DNA from: CAWBJO01 sp963789175
GTDB taxonomy: Bacteria > Pseudomonadota > Alphaproteobacteria > Rhizobiales > Aestuariivirgaceae
Assembly (NCBI GenBank): GCA_963789175.1
Contig: CAWBJO010000005.1
Span: 62,001-126,000 of the forward strand
Length of the DNA: 64,000 bases
Reading direction: 5' to 3'
The notes under the pieces were generated by a model. That model was not told where the DNA came from. It did not search any database and saw nothing but the letters and a program-made list of their open reading frames with translations. Positions 43,232 to 51,618 of the stretch are shown here, piece by piece (position 1 is the stretch's first letter; each line of letters begins with the position of its first letter). Position numbers and translations under genes: made by a program.

Positions 43232-44589
43232 GTCGGAGGCGCGAACTCGTTGATGAAGTCGATGTGCTTGCGGGCGCCGAAGCTTTCGGGCGCCGTTTGC
43301 GGCTTGAATGCGACGGACAGCAATGGGCTCCAGGTGTCTGCGATCAGCTTGCGGAATTGGTCGTATTCTTCGGGTCTGACGTCCTGTTGCGGATGGAAGC
43401 GGATCTCGATTGCATCGCGCGCTACCTGAGCCACCTGCCACCAGCGTGCATGCAGGATGTTCAGGAAGGCAGACGACGGAAGGCTTGGGCTGAACGTCGT
43501 GCCGTCGGGGAGGCTGAAGAGATTGCGCACCCGTCCCTGAACCTTTGTGATCACGGGGAGCCCGCGTCCGCATGAACAGGGCTCTCCAGCGATGGCGAGA
43601 TCGGCCTGCTCGTAGCGAATGAGCGGCTGGGCCGCGTTGTGAAGCACGCTGATGACAACGCGCCCCGGCACCCCGGGCGGACACGGGCGATTGTCGCCAT
43701 CAAGAATCTCGACCAGGACCAGCTCGGACATGACATGAAGTAAATCGTGCTCGGGGCACTGATGCGCGATGGCGCCGCATTCCTCGGAGCCATACAGCTC
43801 GATCACCGGGATGTTGAGAATCTCGTTGACGTGGCGGCGCTGATCATCACGCACTTGCATCCCGTAACTGAGGAATGCCTTAAGGTGAGGTGCCGAAGCC
43901 TTGCTGCGAAGTTCGTCCGCGATCGCGGGAAACGTGATGGATTGGCTCGTAAGATAGCTCAGCCGTTGCCTAGCGATCCACTCCACCATTTGCGGGATCG
44001 GCGTGTTTGCATTGAGCACTCTCATGGAAGGTGCCGGAGGATCGAGCCACGGTGGCCCCCAGCTATCACCCTCCAGTCCCTCGGGCCAGTTCGCGTCGTT
44101 CTTCTTTCGTGGAATGGTCACGCCATGATGCTTGCTCCATTCGAGTCCGTGCCAGGTGTGGAGTCGGTAGACCGATGCGATCCTCGCGGCGCGCGTCAAC
44201 GTGGTCATCGTGAAGTTCAACGGCCTGCCGGTCGTGCCCGACGTGGTCGTCTCGATAGTCGCTCCATGACGCTCGGGAACCGTCAGGCAATGCATCATCA
44301 GACCGTGCTCGCGCACATCGTCGCGCGTGACGAACGGAACCTCCGGCCATCTCTCCCAATCGATGGAGCCGTCGGAGCGGAACAGGACATCGAGGCGTGG
44401 CTGGTAGAAGAGCGAGTTCTGGTGTGCGTGCGTCACCAGCTGCTTGAGCTGATTGCGCTGATAGGCTTCGAGTTGCGCCGGCGTCGCCCACTGCGATCGC
44501 ATCAGACTTTCGTAGAAATTGCGCAGCGTGGCAAGCGCTACGTCGCTTTTCTCGGCCTCGGCCGACTGTGGTGCTGCATTGGACCGCAT
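43228..44589 (-). CDS. Phenylacetate-CoA-ligase-like adenylate-forming enzyme (PaaK/CapK family)
   Basis: A 453-residue ANL-superfamily protein. ATTETTTSGTTGRPL-like phosphate loop (here IETTTSGTTGRPLNF), IPVIELYGSEECGAIAHQC and the LIRYEQADLAI motif with QGRVRNLF mark the PaaK/CapK group. C-rich GEPCSCGRGLPVI is typical of this subfamily. Proteins of this group activate an aryl or acyl acid, and several lie in surface polysaccharide loci. No phenylacetate genes are nearby, so a role in modifying a surface glycoconjugate is possible. It sits 42 bases downstream of the GH15 gene on the same strand. Confidence 0.83.
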   Translation of the reverse strand: MRSNAAPQSAEAEKSDVALATLRNFYESLMRSQWATPAQLEAYQRNQLKQLVTHAHQNSLFYQPRLDVLFRSDGSIDWERWPEVPFVTRDDVREHGLMMHCLTVPERHGATIETTTSGTTGRPLNFTMTTLTRAARIASVYRLHTWHGLEWSKHHGVTIPRKKNDANWPEGLEGDSWGPPWLDPPAPSMRVLNANTPIPQMVEWIARQRLSYLTSQSITFPAIADELRSKASAPHLKAFLSYGMQVRDDQRRHVNEILNIPVIELYGSEECGAIAHQCPEHDLLHVMSELVLVEILDGDNRPCPPGVPGRVVISVLHNAAQPLIRYEQADLAIAGEPCSCGRGLPVITKVQGRVRNLFSLPDGTTFSPSLPSSAFLNILHARWWQVAQVARDAIEIRFHPQQDVRPEEYDQFRKLIADTWSPLLSVAFKPQTAPESFGARKHIDFINEFAPPT

Positions 44590-44631
44590 CGCTATGACAG
44601 GCTAGCGGCTCGGCCTGCATTCGACAATGGA

Positions 44632-46428
44632 CTAGAAGGCGTCGTCCCAGCTCATCGACAGGCGCATGGCCGAGTTTATGAGGCCGACCATCGAGTAGGT
44701 CTGCGGGAAATTGCCCCATAGCTCGCCGGTGCTCAGGTCGACGTCTTCGGAGAACAGGCCGAACGTGTTGCGCAGGCGGAGCAGGTGGTCGAACATGGCG
44801 CGCGCCTCGTCCTTCTTGCCGATTGCATGCAGGGCATCGATGTACCAGAACGTGCAGATGACGAAGGCGGTGGACGGGAGCCCGAAGTCGTCTTCCGAGG
44901 CGTAGCGGAGCAGCAGGTCTCCCTTTCTCAGCACGCGCCCGATTGCCTCGACCGTCGAAACGAAGCGCGGATCCTTCGGCGGTAGGAAATCGAGTACATG
45001 CAGCAGGAGCAGCGATGCATCGAGGTCGTGGCCGTCATAGGTCGCGACGAAGGAGTTGAGCTGCGAATTCCAGGCACGCGCCGTGATCTCCTGGTGCATG
45101 CGGTCGGCCACCTCGCGCCAATGGGCCGCCCGGTCCGGTCGGTCGAGCGTGACGGCGATCTTCGCCAGCCGGTCGCACGCCGCCCAGCACATGATGCTGG
45201 AGAAGGTATGGATCGCCGACCGCGTCCTGAGCTCCCACGGACCCGCGTCCGGCTTGTCGAACATGCGGGCCGCCGCCGCGCCGATGCGCTCCAAATTGGC
45301 GTAAAGGGAGGAGAGGCCACTCCGGTTCAGGCGCTGGTCGAAGAACGAATGCGTCACCGCAAGCACGATGCTTCCATAGACGTCGTATTGCCTCTGCGAG
45401 TAGGCGGCATTGCCCACGCGGACCGGGCCGAAGCCGCGGTATCCGCTAAGTGCCGGGGCGATCTCCTCCTCGAGGATCGCGCTTCGCGTGATGCCGTACA
45501 GCGGCTGCAGGCCCTCGAGCCCGCTGTCCTCCACGACGTTCTCGATGAACGAGATGTAGTCCTCCATGGTGCGGGTCACGCCGAGGCTGTTCAGGGCGTG
45601 GATCACGAAATAAGCATCGCGCAGCCAGCAATAGCGGTAGTCCCAGTTGCGCTGGGTGTGTGGCGCTTCCGGCACCGACGTCGTGAGCGCGGCGACGATG
45701 GCGCCCGTCTCCTCGTAGTTGCAGAGCTTCAGTGTGATGGCGGCGCGGATGACCGCGCCTTGCCACTCGAACGGGATCGACAGTGACCTCACCCAGTTGC
45801 GCCAGTAGAGCATCGTCCGCTCGAGGAAGCTCCGCGACGTCTGTTCGATGTCCGCCGGCAGCGGCTCGTCCTCGCCGAAGATGAACGACACCGGCTTCTT
45901 GACGACGAAGGGTTTCGATTCGTTGACGTATGAAACGGAGGCATCCGTCGTCATGCGCAGTGTCTGCGTCGGTCCGATATAGCGCAGGTGGTTGCTGCCG
46001 ATGGTGATCTTGGGCTTGACCGAGCCCCAGTCGAAGGTCGGCCTGATATGGATCCTGATCCTCGGCTGGCCGGTAAGCGGCGTCACGCGGCGGATCAGGG
46101 TCGGCGGCCGGAAGGTGCGCTCGAACTGCTGGAAGCGCGGAGCGAAGTCGGTGATCTCCACCGAGTTGCCCTTGTCGTCGGTGAGCACCGAGACGAAGAT
46201 GGCGGTGTTCTCGAGATAGGACTGTTCGCACGTGACCATGTCGAGGAGGTCGATGGCGAAGTGTCCATCGGTCGCAGCGCCGCTTCCGTTCGTGCCGTCG
46301 TTGAGGAGGCGGCAGAACACCGGGTCGGCATCCAGTCTGGGAAAGCACATCCAGATCAGGTCGGCCTTCCGGTCGATGAGGCCGGCGATGCAGCAGTTGC
46401 CGATGGCCGCAAGTTCAAGCGTGTTCAT
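44632..46428 (-). CDS. Glycoside hydrolase family 15 protein (trehalase/glucoamylase-like)
   Basis: A 598-residue cytoplasmic enzyme. An N-terminal beta-sandwich (LAAIGNCCIAGLIDRKADLIWMCFPRLDADPVF) leads to the (alpha/alpha)6 barrel with RNWDYRYCWLRDAYFVIHAL, which has the general-acid region of GH15, then YRGFGPVRVGNAAYSQRQYDVYGS and ELWGNFPQTYSMVGLINSA at the end. In actinobacteria similar GH15 enzymes are trehalases. Translational coupling to otsB (ATGA overlap at 46425-46428) and to otsA supports trehalose as substrate. GGGAGA precedes ATG 46428. Confidence 0.88.
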   Translation of the reverse strand: MNTLELAAIGNCCIAGLIDRKADLIWMCFPRLDADPVFCRLLNDGTNGSGAATDGHFAIDLLDMVTCEQSYLENTAIFVSVLTDDKGNSVEITDFAPRFQQFERTFRPPTLIRRVTPLTGQPRIRIHIRPTFDWGSVKPKITIGSNHLRYIGPTQTLRMTTDASVSYVNESKPFVVKKPVSFIFGEDEPLPADIEQTSRSFLERTMLYWRNWVRSLSIPFEWQGAVIRAAITLKLCNYEETGAIVAALTTSVPEAPHTQRNWDYRYCWLRDAYFVIHALNSLGVTRTMEDYISFIENVVEDSGLEGLQPLYGITRSAILEEEIAPALSGYRGFGPVRVGNAAYSQRQYDVYGSIVLAVTHSFFDQRLNRSGLSSLYANLERIGAAAARMFDKPDAGPWELRTRSAIHTFSSIMCWAACDRLAKIAVTLDRPDRAAHWREVADRMHQEITARAWNSQLNSFVATYDGHDLDASLLLLHVLDFLPPKDPRFVSTVEAIGRVLRKGDLLLRYASEDDFGLPSTAFVICTFWYIDALHAIGKKDEARAMFDHLLRLRNTFGLFSEDVDLSTGELWGNFPQTYSMVGLINSAMRLSMSWDDAF

Positions 46429-47213
46429 GCCACAATCTCCCAATCCGCTCGCATCGGGTCGCCTGCCGCCCACGCCGCAAGTTCGGTCCTGAGCAACCGG
46501 GCGGACGGAAGCTGGTAGCGCGCGACGGTCGGCCCTTCGCCAATGCGTACCGAAATGCCGCCGCGCTCGTTGGCCGACCGGAACGCGTCTTCATCCGTGA
46601 GATCGTCGCCGAACACCACCGGCTTGCGCAGGCGATACTGCTGGTGGTCGAGGATCGCCAGCATCGCCGTGCCCTTGCTGGCGCCGCTGCCGACGATTTC
46701 CACTACGCATTTTCCCGGCTGCAGCCGGTAGCGGCTGCCGAGCGCCCGCCACAGGCCGGTCACGAAGGCGAGCACCTCGAACTGAAGGTCCGGCCGCAAT
46801 CGCCAATGGACTGCGACCGAGTAGGCCTTGTCCTCGATGACCAGACCGGCGTGCTGGGCGAACCGGTGGCGTATCTGCCGCGCCGCCTCGCCGATCTCGG
46901 GCGTCGGCGCGGCGCCGACAAGATACTGCGATCCGATCCGCATTTCGCTGCCGTGCACGCCGGCGGCATCCAGTCGATGCGGACGAAGCATGACGTCCAG
47001 GTCGGCGATGCGGCGGCCGGACAGTAGGGCGAGCGCGCCCCCGGCGCGCCGGGCGAGCGCCACGAGATCCGAGCCGAGGCTCTGCGGGACCGCGACGGAA
47101 TCGGGGGTCGGCGCGATGTCGACCAGCGTGCCGTCGAAGTCGAAGAAAAGGGCCGACCTTTCGAGGTCCAGCCCCATGGGTGCGGGGCCGGACTTGGCGG
47201 AAGCTGGCGTCAT
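46425..47213 (-). CDS. otsB: Trehalose-6-phosphate phosphatase
   Basis: A 262-residue HAD phosphatase. Catalytic FFDFDGTLVDIAP has nucleophile D25 and D27; later motifs are LALLSGRRIADLDVML, GVHGSEMR and VVFGDDLTDEDAF. OtsB dephosphorylates trehalose 6-phosphate made by OtsA. The gene overlaps otsA upstream (47210-47213) and the GH15 gene downstream, both by four bases, so the three are one tightly coupled operon transcribed otsA-otsB-GH15. Length and motifs are normal for the family. Confidence 0.94.
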   Translation of the reverse strand: MTPASAKSGPAPMGLDLERSALFFDFDGTLVDIAPTPDSVAVPQSLGSDLVALARRAGGALALLSGRRIADLDVMLRPHRLDAAGVHGSEMRIGSQYLVGAAPTPEIGEAARQIRHRFAQHAGLVIEDKAYSVAVHWRLRPDLQFEVLAFVTGLWRALGSRYRLQPGKCVVEIVGSGASKGTAMLAILDHQQYRLRKPVVFGDDLTDEDAFRSANERGGISVRIGEGPTVARYQLPSARLLRTELAAWAAGDPMRADWEIVA

Positions 47214-49465
47214 CGCCGGCCCTCGTATTCGAGCTCGATCTGGGCGATCGTCCGCTTTTTGCGGATCAGCTCCGCGTCGAGAAGCATCTTGCCGGCCCAG
47301 CGATAGACGTTGCGGCTTCGAATGTGGTCGCGCATCAGCCGCATCCGCTGACTCTGCTCGACCACCGGCATGGTGAGGGCGCGGTTCAGCTGCTCGCCGA
47401 CGGAATGGGCGTCGAAGGGATTGACGATCAGGGCTTCCGCCAGCTCGCGCGATGCGCCGGCGAAGTTGGAGAGGATCAGAACGCCCTGTTCGTCGTCGCG
47501 CGAGGCGACGAACTCCTTGGCGACGAGGTTCATTCCGTCGTGCAGGCTCGAGACGATGCACACGTCGGCTGCCCGGAACAGCTCGAATACCTCGTGCGGG
47601 TTTCGATGTTCAGCCACGAGCTTGATCGGCTCCCAGTCCTCGGTGCCGTGCCGCGCGTTGATCTTTTCCGCAAGTTCGATGGTTTCGATCTGCAGGCTGC
47701 GATAGGCATCTAGCTCGCTGCGCGACGGCGCGGCGATCTGCAGGAGGACGAAGCGTTCCCGCCATTCCGGGAAGTTCCCGAGCAGCGCATCGACGGCGTG
47801 CATGCGGTCGAGGATGCCCTTCGTATAGTCGAAGCGCTCGACGCCCACGGCGATCCGGGTGTCGGCGCCGAGCCCGTAGCGCGCCCGGACATCGGCCCGC
47901 GCCTGTTCGATCGGCGACTGCCCATCCATGGCCGCCGGCGGCCATTCGATGGAGATCGGATAGGGGCGTATGAAGGTTTCGTGGTCGGCGAGCGTGATCG
48001 AGGCGACCTCGCGGTCGATCCGGCTTTCGGCGTAGCGATCGACCGTGTCGATGAAATTGTTGCAATGGAAGCGGGTATGGAACCCGAGGACCGTGCTTCC
48101 GAGGAGGCCCCGCAGGATCTCCGACTTCCACGGACAGATGCCGAAGGTCTCCGCATTCGGCCACGGGATGTGCCAGAAGGTGACGATCGTGGCCTGCGGC
48201 AGGAGGGTGCGCACCATCCCAGGCAGGAGCGCGAAATGATAGTCCTGTATGAGGACGATCGGGTCGGGCTGCTCGGCCTCCTCGACGATCGCGGCGGCGA
48301 ACCGCTCGTTTATGGCCTTGTACTGCTGCCAGTCGTCCTCGCGGAACACCGGCCTCACATAGGCGATATGGCAGAGCGGCCACAGGCCTTCGTTGGCGAG
48401 GCCGTAGTAGTAGCCTTTCTGCTCCTCCTCGCTGATCCAGATGCGGCGCAGGGTGTATTCCGGCTTGCGGGGCGGCACGGCGATGCGCCCCTGGGCATCG
48501 GCGGTTCGGTCGTCGGCGCTGCCGCTGCCATGGGCGATCCATGTGCCGCCGCACGCCCGCATCACCGGTTCGAGCGCCGATACGAGCCCGCTGGCCGGCT
48601 GCTGCAGCTCGATGCGGCCGTCGACGAGGTTGTGGATGTAGGGCTCCCGGTTCGAAACGGTGATGATCTGGCTGTTGCCCAGATTCTCGCTGATCACCGC
48701 CTTGAGCGTTTCCGCGCTCCATTGAACGGCATCGCCGTCGACCACTTCGCGGCGGTGGTCGAGATCGCGGATGAGCTCGTAGAGCTCGGGGCCGAGCGGC
48801 GCATCGCGCAGCGTTTCCGGATGGACGGGGCCGCCCGTCCGCAGTTCGACGAGCGTTTGGCGCATGCGCGACCGCCACAGGCTGACGAACAGGATGGCGG
48901 CTCCGATGGTAGCGGCGGAGCCGAGAAGGACGAACGTCGACAGCAGGACCGCTACCGATCGTCGGCCGCGCGGCGTTTGTGCGTTCGCGAAGCCCGGTTG
49001 CTGCAGGACCACGAGGTGTCCGTCAAGCGCCGCGTTTGTTATCGGGTAGGTGGCGGCGAACAGGGGTTGCTCGTCGGCATAGATGACCGTGTAGATGGGC
49101 ATCGATTCGAAGCGCGCATTGCCGCAGCGAAAGCCGGCAGGCAGCTTGCTGCTTCTGAAGCGGATGCCGTTCTGATCGCAAAGGGCGATGGCGCGGACCC
49201 GCTGGTTGGCTGCAATCTCGTCGAGACGCTGGCTGATGTCGCCGCTGCCCGCTGTGGCGATCAGGCTCTCTACGTTCGCCTGAACGGAGCTGCCCACGCG
49301 CTTCGATCGGTTTTCCAGGTCGCGGCTCGACCAGTTCTCGAACAGTCCGATGACGAACGGCGCGATGAGAAGATTGATGAGCAGGATCATGCAGACGGCA
49401 ATGATCGAAAGACCGCCGAACGTCAGCGCCTTTCCATTCAGGCTCAATGGTCTGTTCAATATCAT
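47210..49465 (-). CDS. otsA: Membrane-anchored trehalose-6-phosphate synthase with N-terminal sensor-like domain
   Basis: A 751-residue fusion. Residues about 270-740 form a GT20 trehalose-6-phosphate synthase (TVSNREPYIHN, HDYHFALLP-type QDYHFALLPGMV, FWHIPWPNAETF, GVERFDYTKGI, SLHDGMNLVAKEFVA), which joins UDP-glucose and glucose 6-phosphate. The first 200 residues contain helices at about 16-42 and 171-197 flanking a ~125-residue extracytoplasmic segment with two Cys, laid out like a bacterial sensor module. OtsA alone is about 470 residues. The start is GTG 49468 or ATG 49465; no strong ribosome site is seen. Confidence 0.9.
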   Translation of the reverse strand: MILNRPLSLNGKALTFGGLSIIAVCMILLINLLIAPFVIGLFENWSSRDLENRSKRVGSSVQANVESLIATAGSGDISQRLDEIAANQRVRAIALCDQNGIRFRSSKLPAGFRCGNARFESMPIYTVIYADEQPLFAATYPITNAALDGHLVVLQQPGFANAQTPRGRRSVAVLLSTFVLLGSAATIGAAILFVSLWRSRMRQTLVELRTGGPVHPETLRDAPLGPELYELIRDLDHRREVVDGDAVQWSAETLKAVISENLGNSQIITVSNREPYIHNLVDGRIELQQPASGLVSALEPVMRACGGTWIAHGSGSADDRTADAQGRIAVPPRKPEYTLRRIWISEEEQKGYYYGLANEGLWPLCHIAYVRPVFREDDWQQYKAINERFAAAIVEEAEQPDPIVLIQDYHFALLPGMVRTLLPQATIVTFWHIPWPNAETFGICPWKSEILRGLLGSTVLGFHTRFHCNNFIDTVDRYAESRIDREVASITLADHETFIRPYPISIEWPPAAMDGQSPIEQARADVRARYGLGADTRIAVGVERFDYTKGILDRMHAVDALLGNFPEWRERFVLLQIAAPSRSELDAYRSLQIETIELAEKINARHGTEDWEPIKLVAEHRNPHEVFELFRAADVCIVSSLHDGMNLVAKEFVASRDDEQGVLILSNFAGASRELAEALIVNPFDAHSVGEQLNRALTMPVVEQSQRMRLMRDHIRSRNVYRWAGKMLLDAELIRKKRTIAQIELEYEGRR

Positions 49466-49657
49466 CACGTGATTGAATTTGCTCGAAATCGTTTGACAAC
49501 CGCCTGGTACAGTTAAAGGAAAAAGGGACCATAAAGTTCCGACATTGGGGCAAAATGTGGCAGTATCCGTGTGAGTGGCCGGTCTCGTCGCGCGAGCCCT
49601 GGCGTGGGGTCATGTGGCTTGACAGTCGTTGTGCAGAGGGTTGGGAAGAGGGGTGTG

Positions 49658-50809
49658 ATGGGAGCTTTGACGTGCATCGAGGACCTTCGGTTGATCGCGC
49701 GGCGGCGCGTTCCGCGGATGTTCTACGACTACGCCGATTCCGGCTCGTGGACAGAAGGCACCTACCGGGCGAACGAAGTCGATTTCACTAAGATCAAGCT
49801 CCGGCAGCGCGTGGCGGTCGACATCGACAAGCGAAAGCTTTCGAGCCGCATGCTCGGCCAGGACGCCGCCATCCCCGTCGCGCTGGCGCCGACCGGCATG
49901 ACCGGCATGCAGCACGCCGACGGCGAAATCCTCGCCGCGCGTGCCTGCGCCAAGTTCGGCGTGCCGTTCACGCTGTCCACCATGAGCATCTGCTCCATCG
50001 AGGACGTGGCGCGCGAGTCCCCGCAGCCGTTCTGGTTCCAGCTTTACGTCATGCGCGATCGCGATTTCGTCGACCGCCTCATCGAGCGCGCCCGCGTGGC
50101 CGGCTGCTCCGCATTGATGCTGACCCTCGACCTGCAGGTCCTCGGTCAACGCCACAAGGACGTCCGCAACGGTCTGTCGGCGCCGCCGCGCCTGACGCTG
50201 TCCAATCTCTTGAATCTCGCATGGAGGCCGCAATGGTGCCTCGACATGCTGCGCACCAAGAGGCGAACCTTCGGCAATATCGTCGGCCACATTCCCGGCG
50301 TCGAGAACATGTCGTCGCTCTCCGAATGGACGCACCAGCAGTTCGATCCGACTCTCAGTTGGAAGGATGTCGAGCTCATCCGCAAGAAGTGGCCGCGCAA
50401 GCTCATCCTCAAGGGCATCATCGATCCCGAAGATGCGAAGATCGCCGCCGAGACGGGGGCCGATGCGCTGATCGTGTCCAATCACGGCGGCCGCCAGCTG
50501 GATGGCGCACTGTCGTCCATTGCCGCCCTTGGACCGGTCGTCGACGCCGTCGGCCACAAGATCGAGGTCCACATGGACGGTGGCATCAGGTCGGGCCAGG
50601 ACGTCCTCAAGGCGCTCGCCCTGGGCGCCAAGGGAACCTATATCGGTCGGGCTTTCCTCTACGGCCTCGGAGCCATGGGCGAACGGGGTGTCCTCCAGGT
50701 GCTCGAGATCATTCGCCGCGAGCTCGACATCACAATGGCGTTGTGCGGCGTCCGTGATGTCGATCAGCTGAGCCGCGACAATCTCATCCTCCCGGCCAGC
50801 TTCTCGTGA
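49658..50809 (+). CDS. lldD: FMN-dependent alpha-hydroxy-acid dehydrogenase (LldD-like)
   Basis: A 383-residue FMN enzyme of the L-lactate dehydrogenase/glycolate oxidase family. RRVPRMFYDYADSGSWTE opens it, then ALAPTGMTGMQHADGE, STMSICSIEDVA, FWFQLYVMRDR, a LTLDLQVLGQRHKD segment, KGIIDPEDA, VSNHGGRQLDGA holding the catalytic His-Gly-Gly-Arg, and DGGIRSGQDVLKALALGAK. It oxidises an (S)-2-hydroxy acid to the 2-oxo acid. The ATG at 49658 has GAAGAGGGG upstream. It is the first gene of a seven-gene plus-strand run with SDR, HisD-like, ABC and amidase genes, so a hydroxy acid other than lactate is plausible. Confidence 0.9.
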   Translation: MGALTCIEDLRLIARRRVPRMFYDYADSGSWTEGTYRANEVDFTKIKLRQRVAVDIDKRKLSSRMLGQDAAIPVALAPTGMTGMQHADGEILAARACAKFGVPFTLSTMSICSIEDVARESPQPFWFQLYVMRDRDFVDRLIERARVAGCSALMLTLDLQVLGQRHKDVRNGLSAPPRLTLSNLLNLAWRPQWCLDMLRTKRRTFGNIVGHIPGVENMSSLSEWTHQQFDPTLSWKDVELIRKKWPRKLILKGIIDPEDAKIAAETGADALIVSNHGGRQLDGALSSIAALGPVVDAVGHKIEVHMDGGIRSGQDVLKALALGAKGTYIGRAFLYGLGAMGERGVLQVLEIIRRELDITMALCGVRDVDQLSRDNLILPASFS

Positions 50810-50821
50810 CGACGCGCTGAT

Positions 50822-51589
50822 ATGAGCGATGGCCTGTCGATGTTCAGCCTGGCGGGCAGGCGCGCGCTCGTGACGGGTGCGAGCCGCGGCATCGGCCGGG
50901 CCCTGGCCGAGGGCCTTGCCAAGGCGGGTGCCGACGTCGCGGTCGCCGCACGTTCCGCCGAGGCCCTGGCGCCAGTCGTCGCGGCGATCGCGTCGGGCGG
51001 AAGTCGCTGCGTCCCGGTCGTCATGGACGTGTCGGTCGCGAGCCAATGCACCCGCGGCGTCGCCGACGTGGTCGCCGCTCTCGGCGGTCTCGACATCCTC
51101 GTCAACAATGCCGGCATCGAGGAGGTGCGCCCGTCGCTTCAGGTCACCGAAGACCTGTGGGACCGTATCGTCGACACCAATCTCAAGGGCGCGTTCTTCA
51201 CCTCGCAGGCCGCCGCGCGCGCCATGACGAGCGGTGGCGCCATCCTCAACCTCTGTTCCTTGACTTCCGAGGTCGGCATAGCGACCGCCGTGCCCTATGG
51301 GTCCTCGAAAAGCGGCCTGCTCGGCATGACGCGGGCGCTGGCCGTCGAATGGGCCGCCCTCGGCATCCGCGTCAACGCCATCGCGCCGGGCTATTTTCGC
51401 ACCGCGCTCACGGAAGCCTTCTATGCGGACCGGGCCTGGCAGGACGCCATGCTGGGCAAGATCCCGCTCGCTCGCTTCGGCAGGCTCGACGACCTCGTCG
51501 GCGCTGCCGTCTACCTGTGTTCCGATGCATCCGCCTACGTCACCGGTGCCTGCCTGCCGGTCGACGGCGGCACGCTCGCTTCTCTCTAG
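50822..51589 (+). CDS. Short-chain dehydrogenase/reductase
   Basis: A 255-residue classical SDR. TGASRGIG at 18-25, NNAGIEE, catalytic Tyr and Lys in PYGSSKSG, and the C-terminal VTGACLPVDGGT are intact. The Ala-Ala-Arg after the second strand (VAARS) hints at NADP preference. It lies 12 bases after lldD and 29 bases before the HisD-like gene, so it is one of three dehydrogenases of different families in one operon. The likely job is interconversion of an alcohol and a ketone in the pathway of the imported compound. Confidence 0.88.
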   Translation: MSDGLSMFSLAGRRALVTGASRGIGRALAEGLAKAGADVAVAARSAEALAPVVAAIASGGSRCVPVVMDVSVASQCTRGVADVVAALGGLDILVNNAGIEEVRPSLQVTEDLWDRIVDTNLKGAFFTSQAAARAMTSGGAILNLCSLTSEVGIATAVPYGSSKSGLLGMTRALAVEWAALGIRVNAIAPGYFRTALTEAFYADRAWQDAMLGKIPLARFGRLDDLVGAAVYLCSDASAYVTGACLPVDGGTLASL

Positions 51590-51618
51590 TCCTGTGCCAC
51601 TTCGCTTCGAGACCCGTC

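Noticed and set aside
49464..49473. ATCACGTGAT palindrome at the otsA start as an operator
   Set aside because: Short palindrome overlapping the start codon, with no regulator gene nearby; support is too weak.
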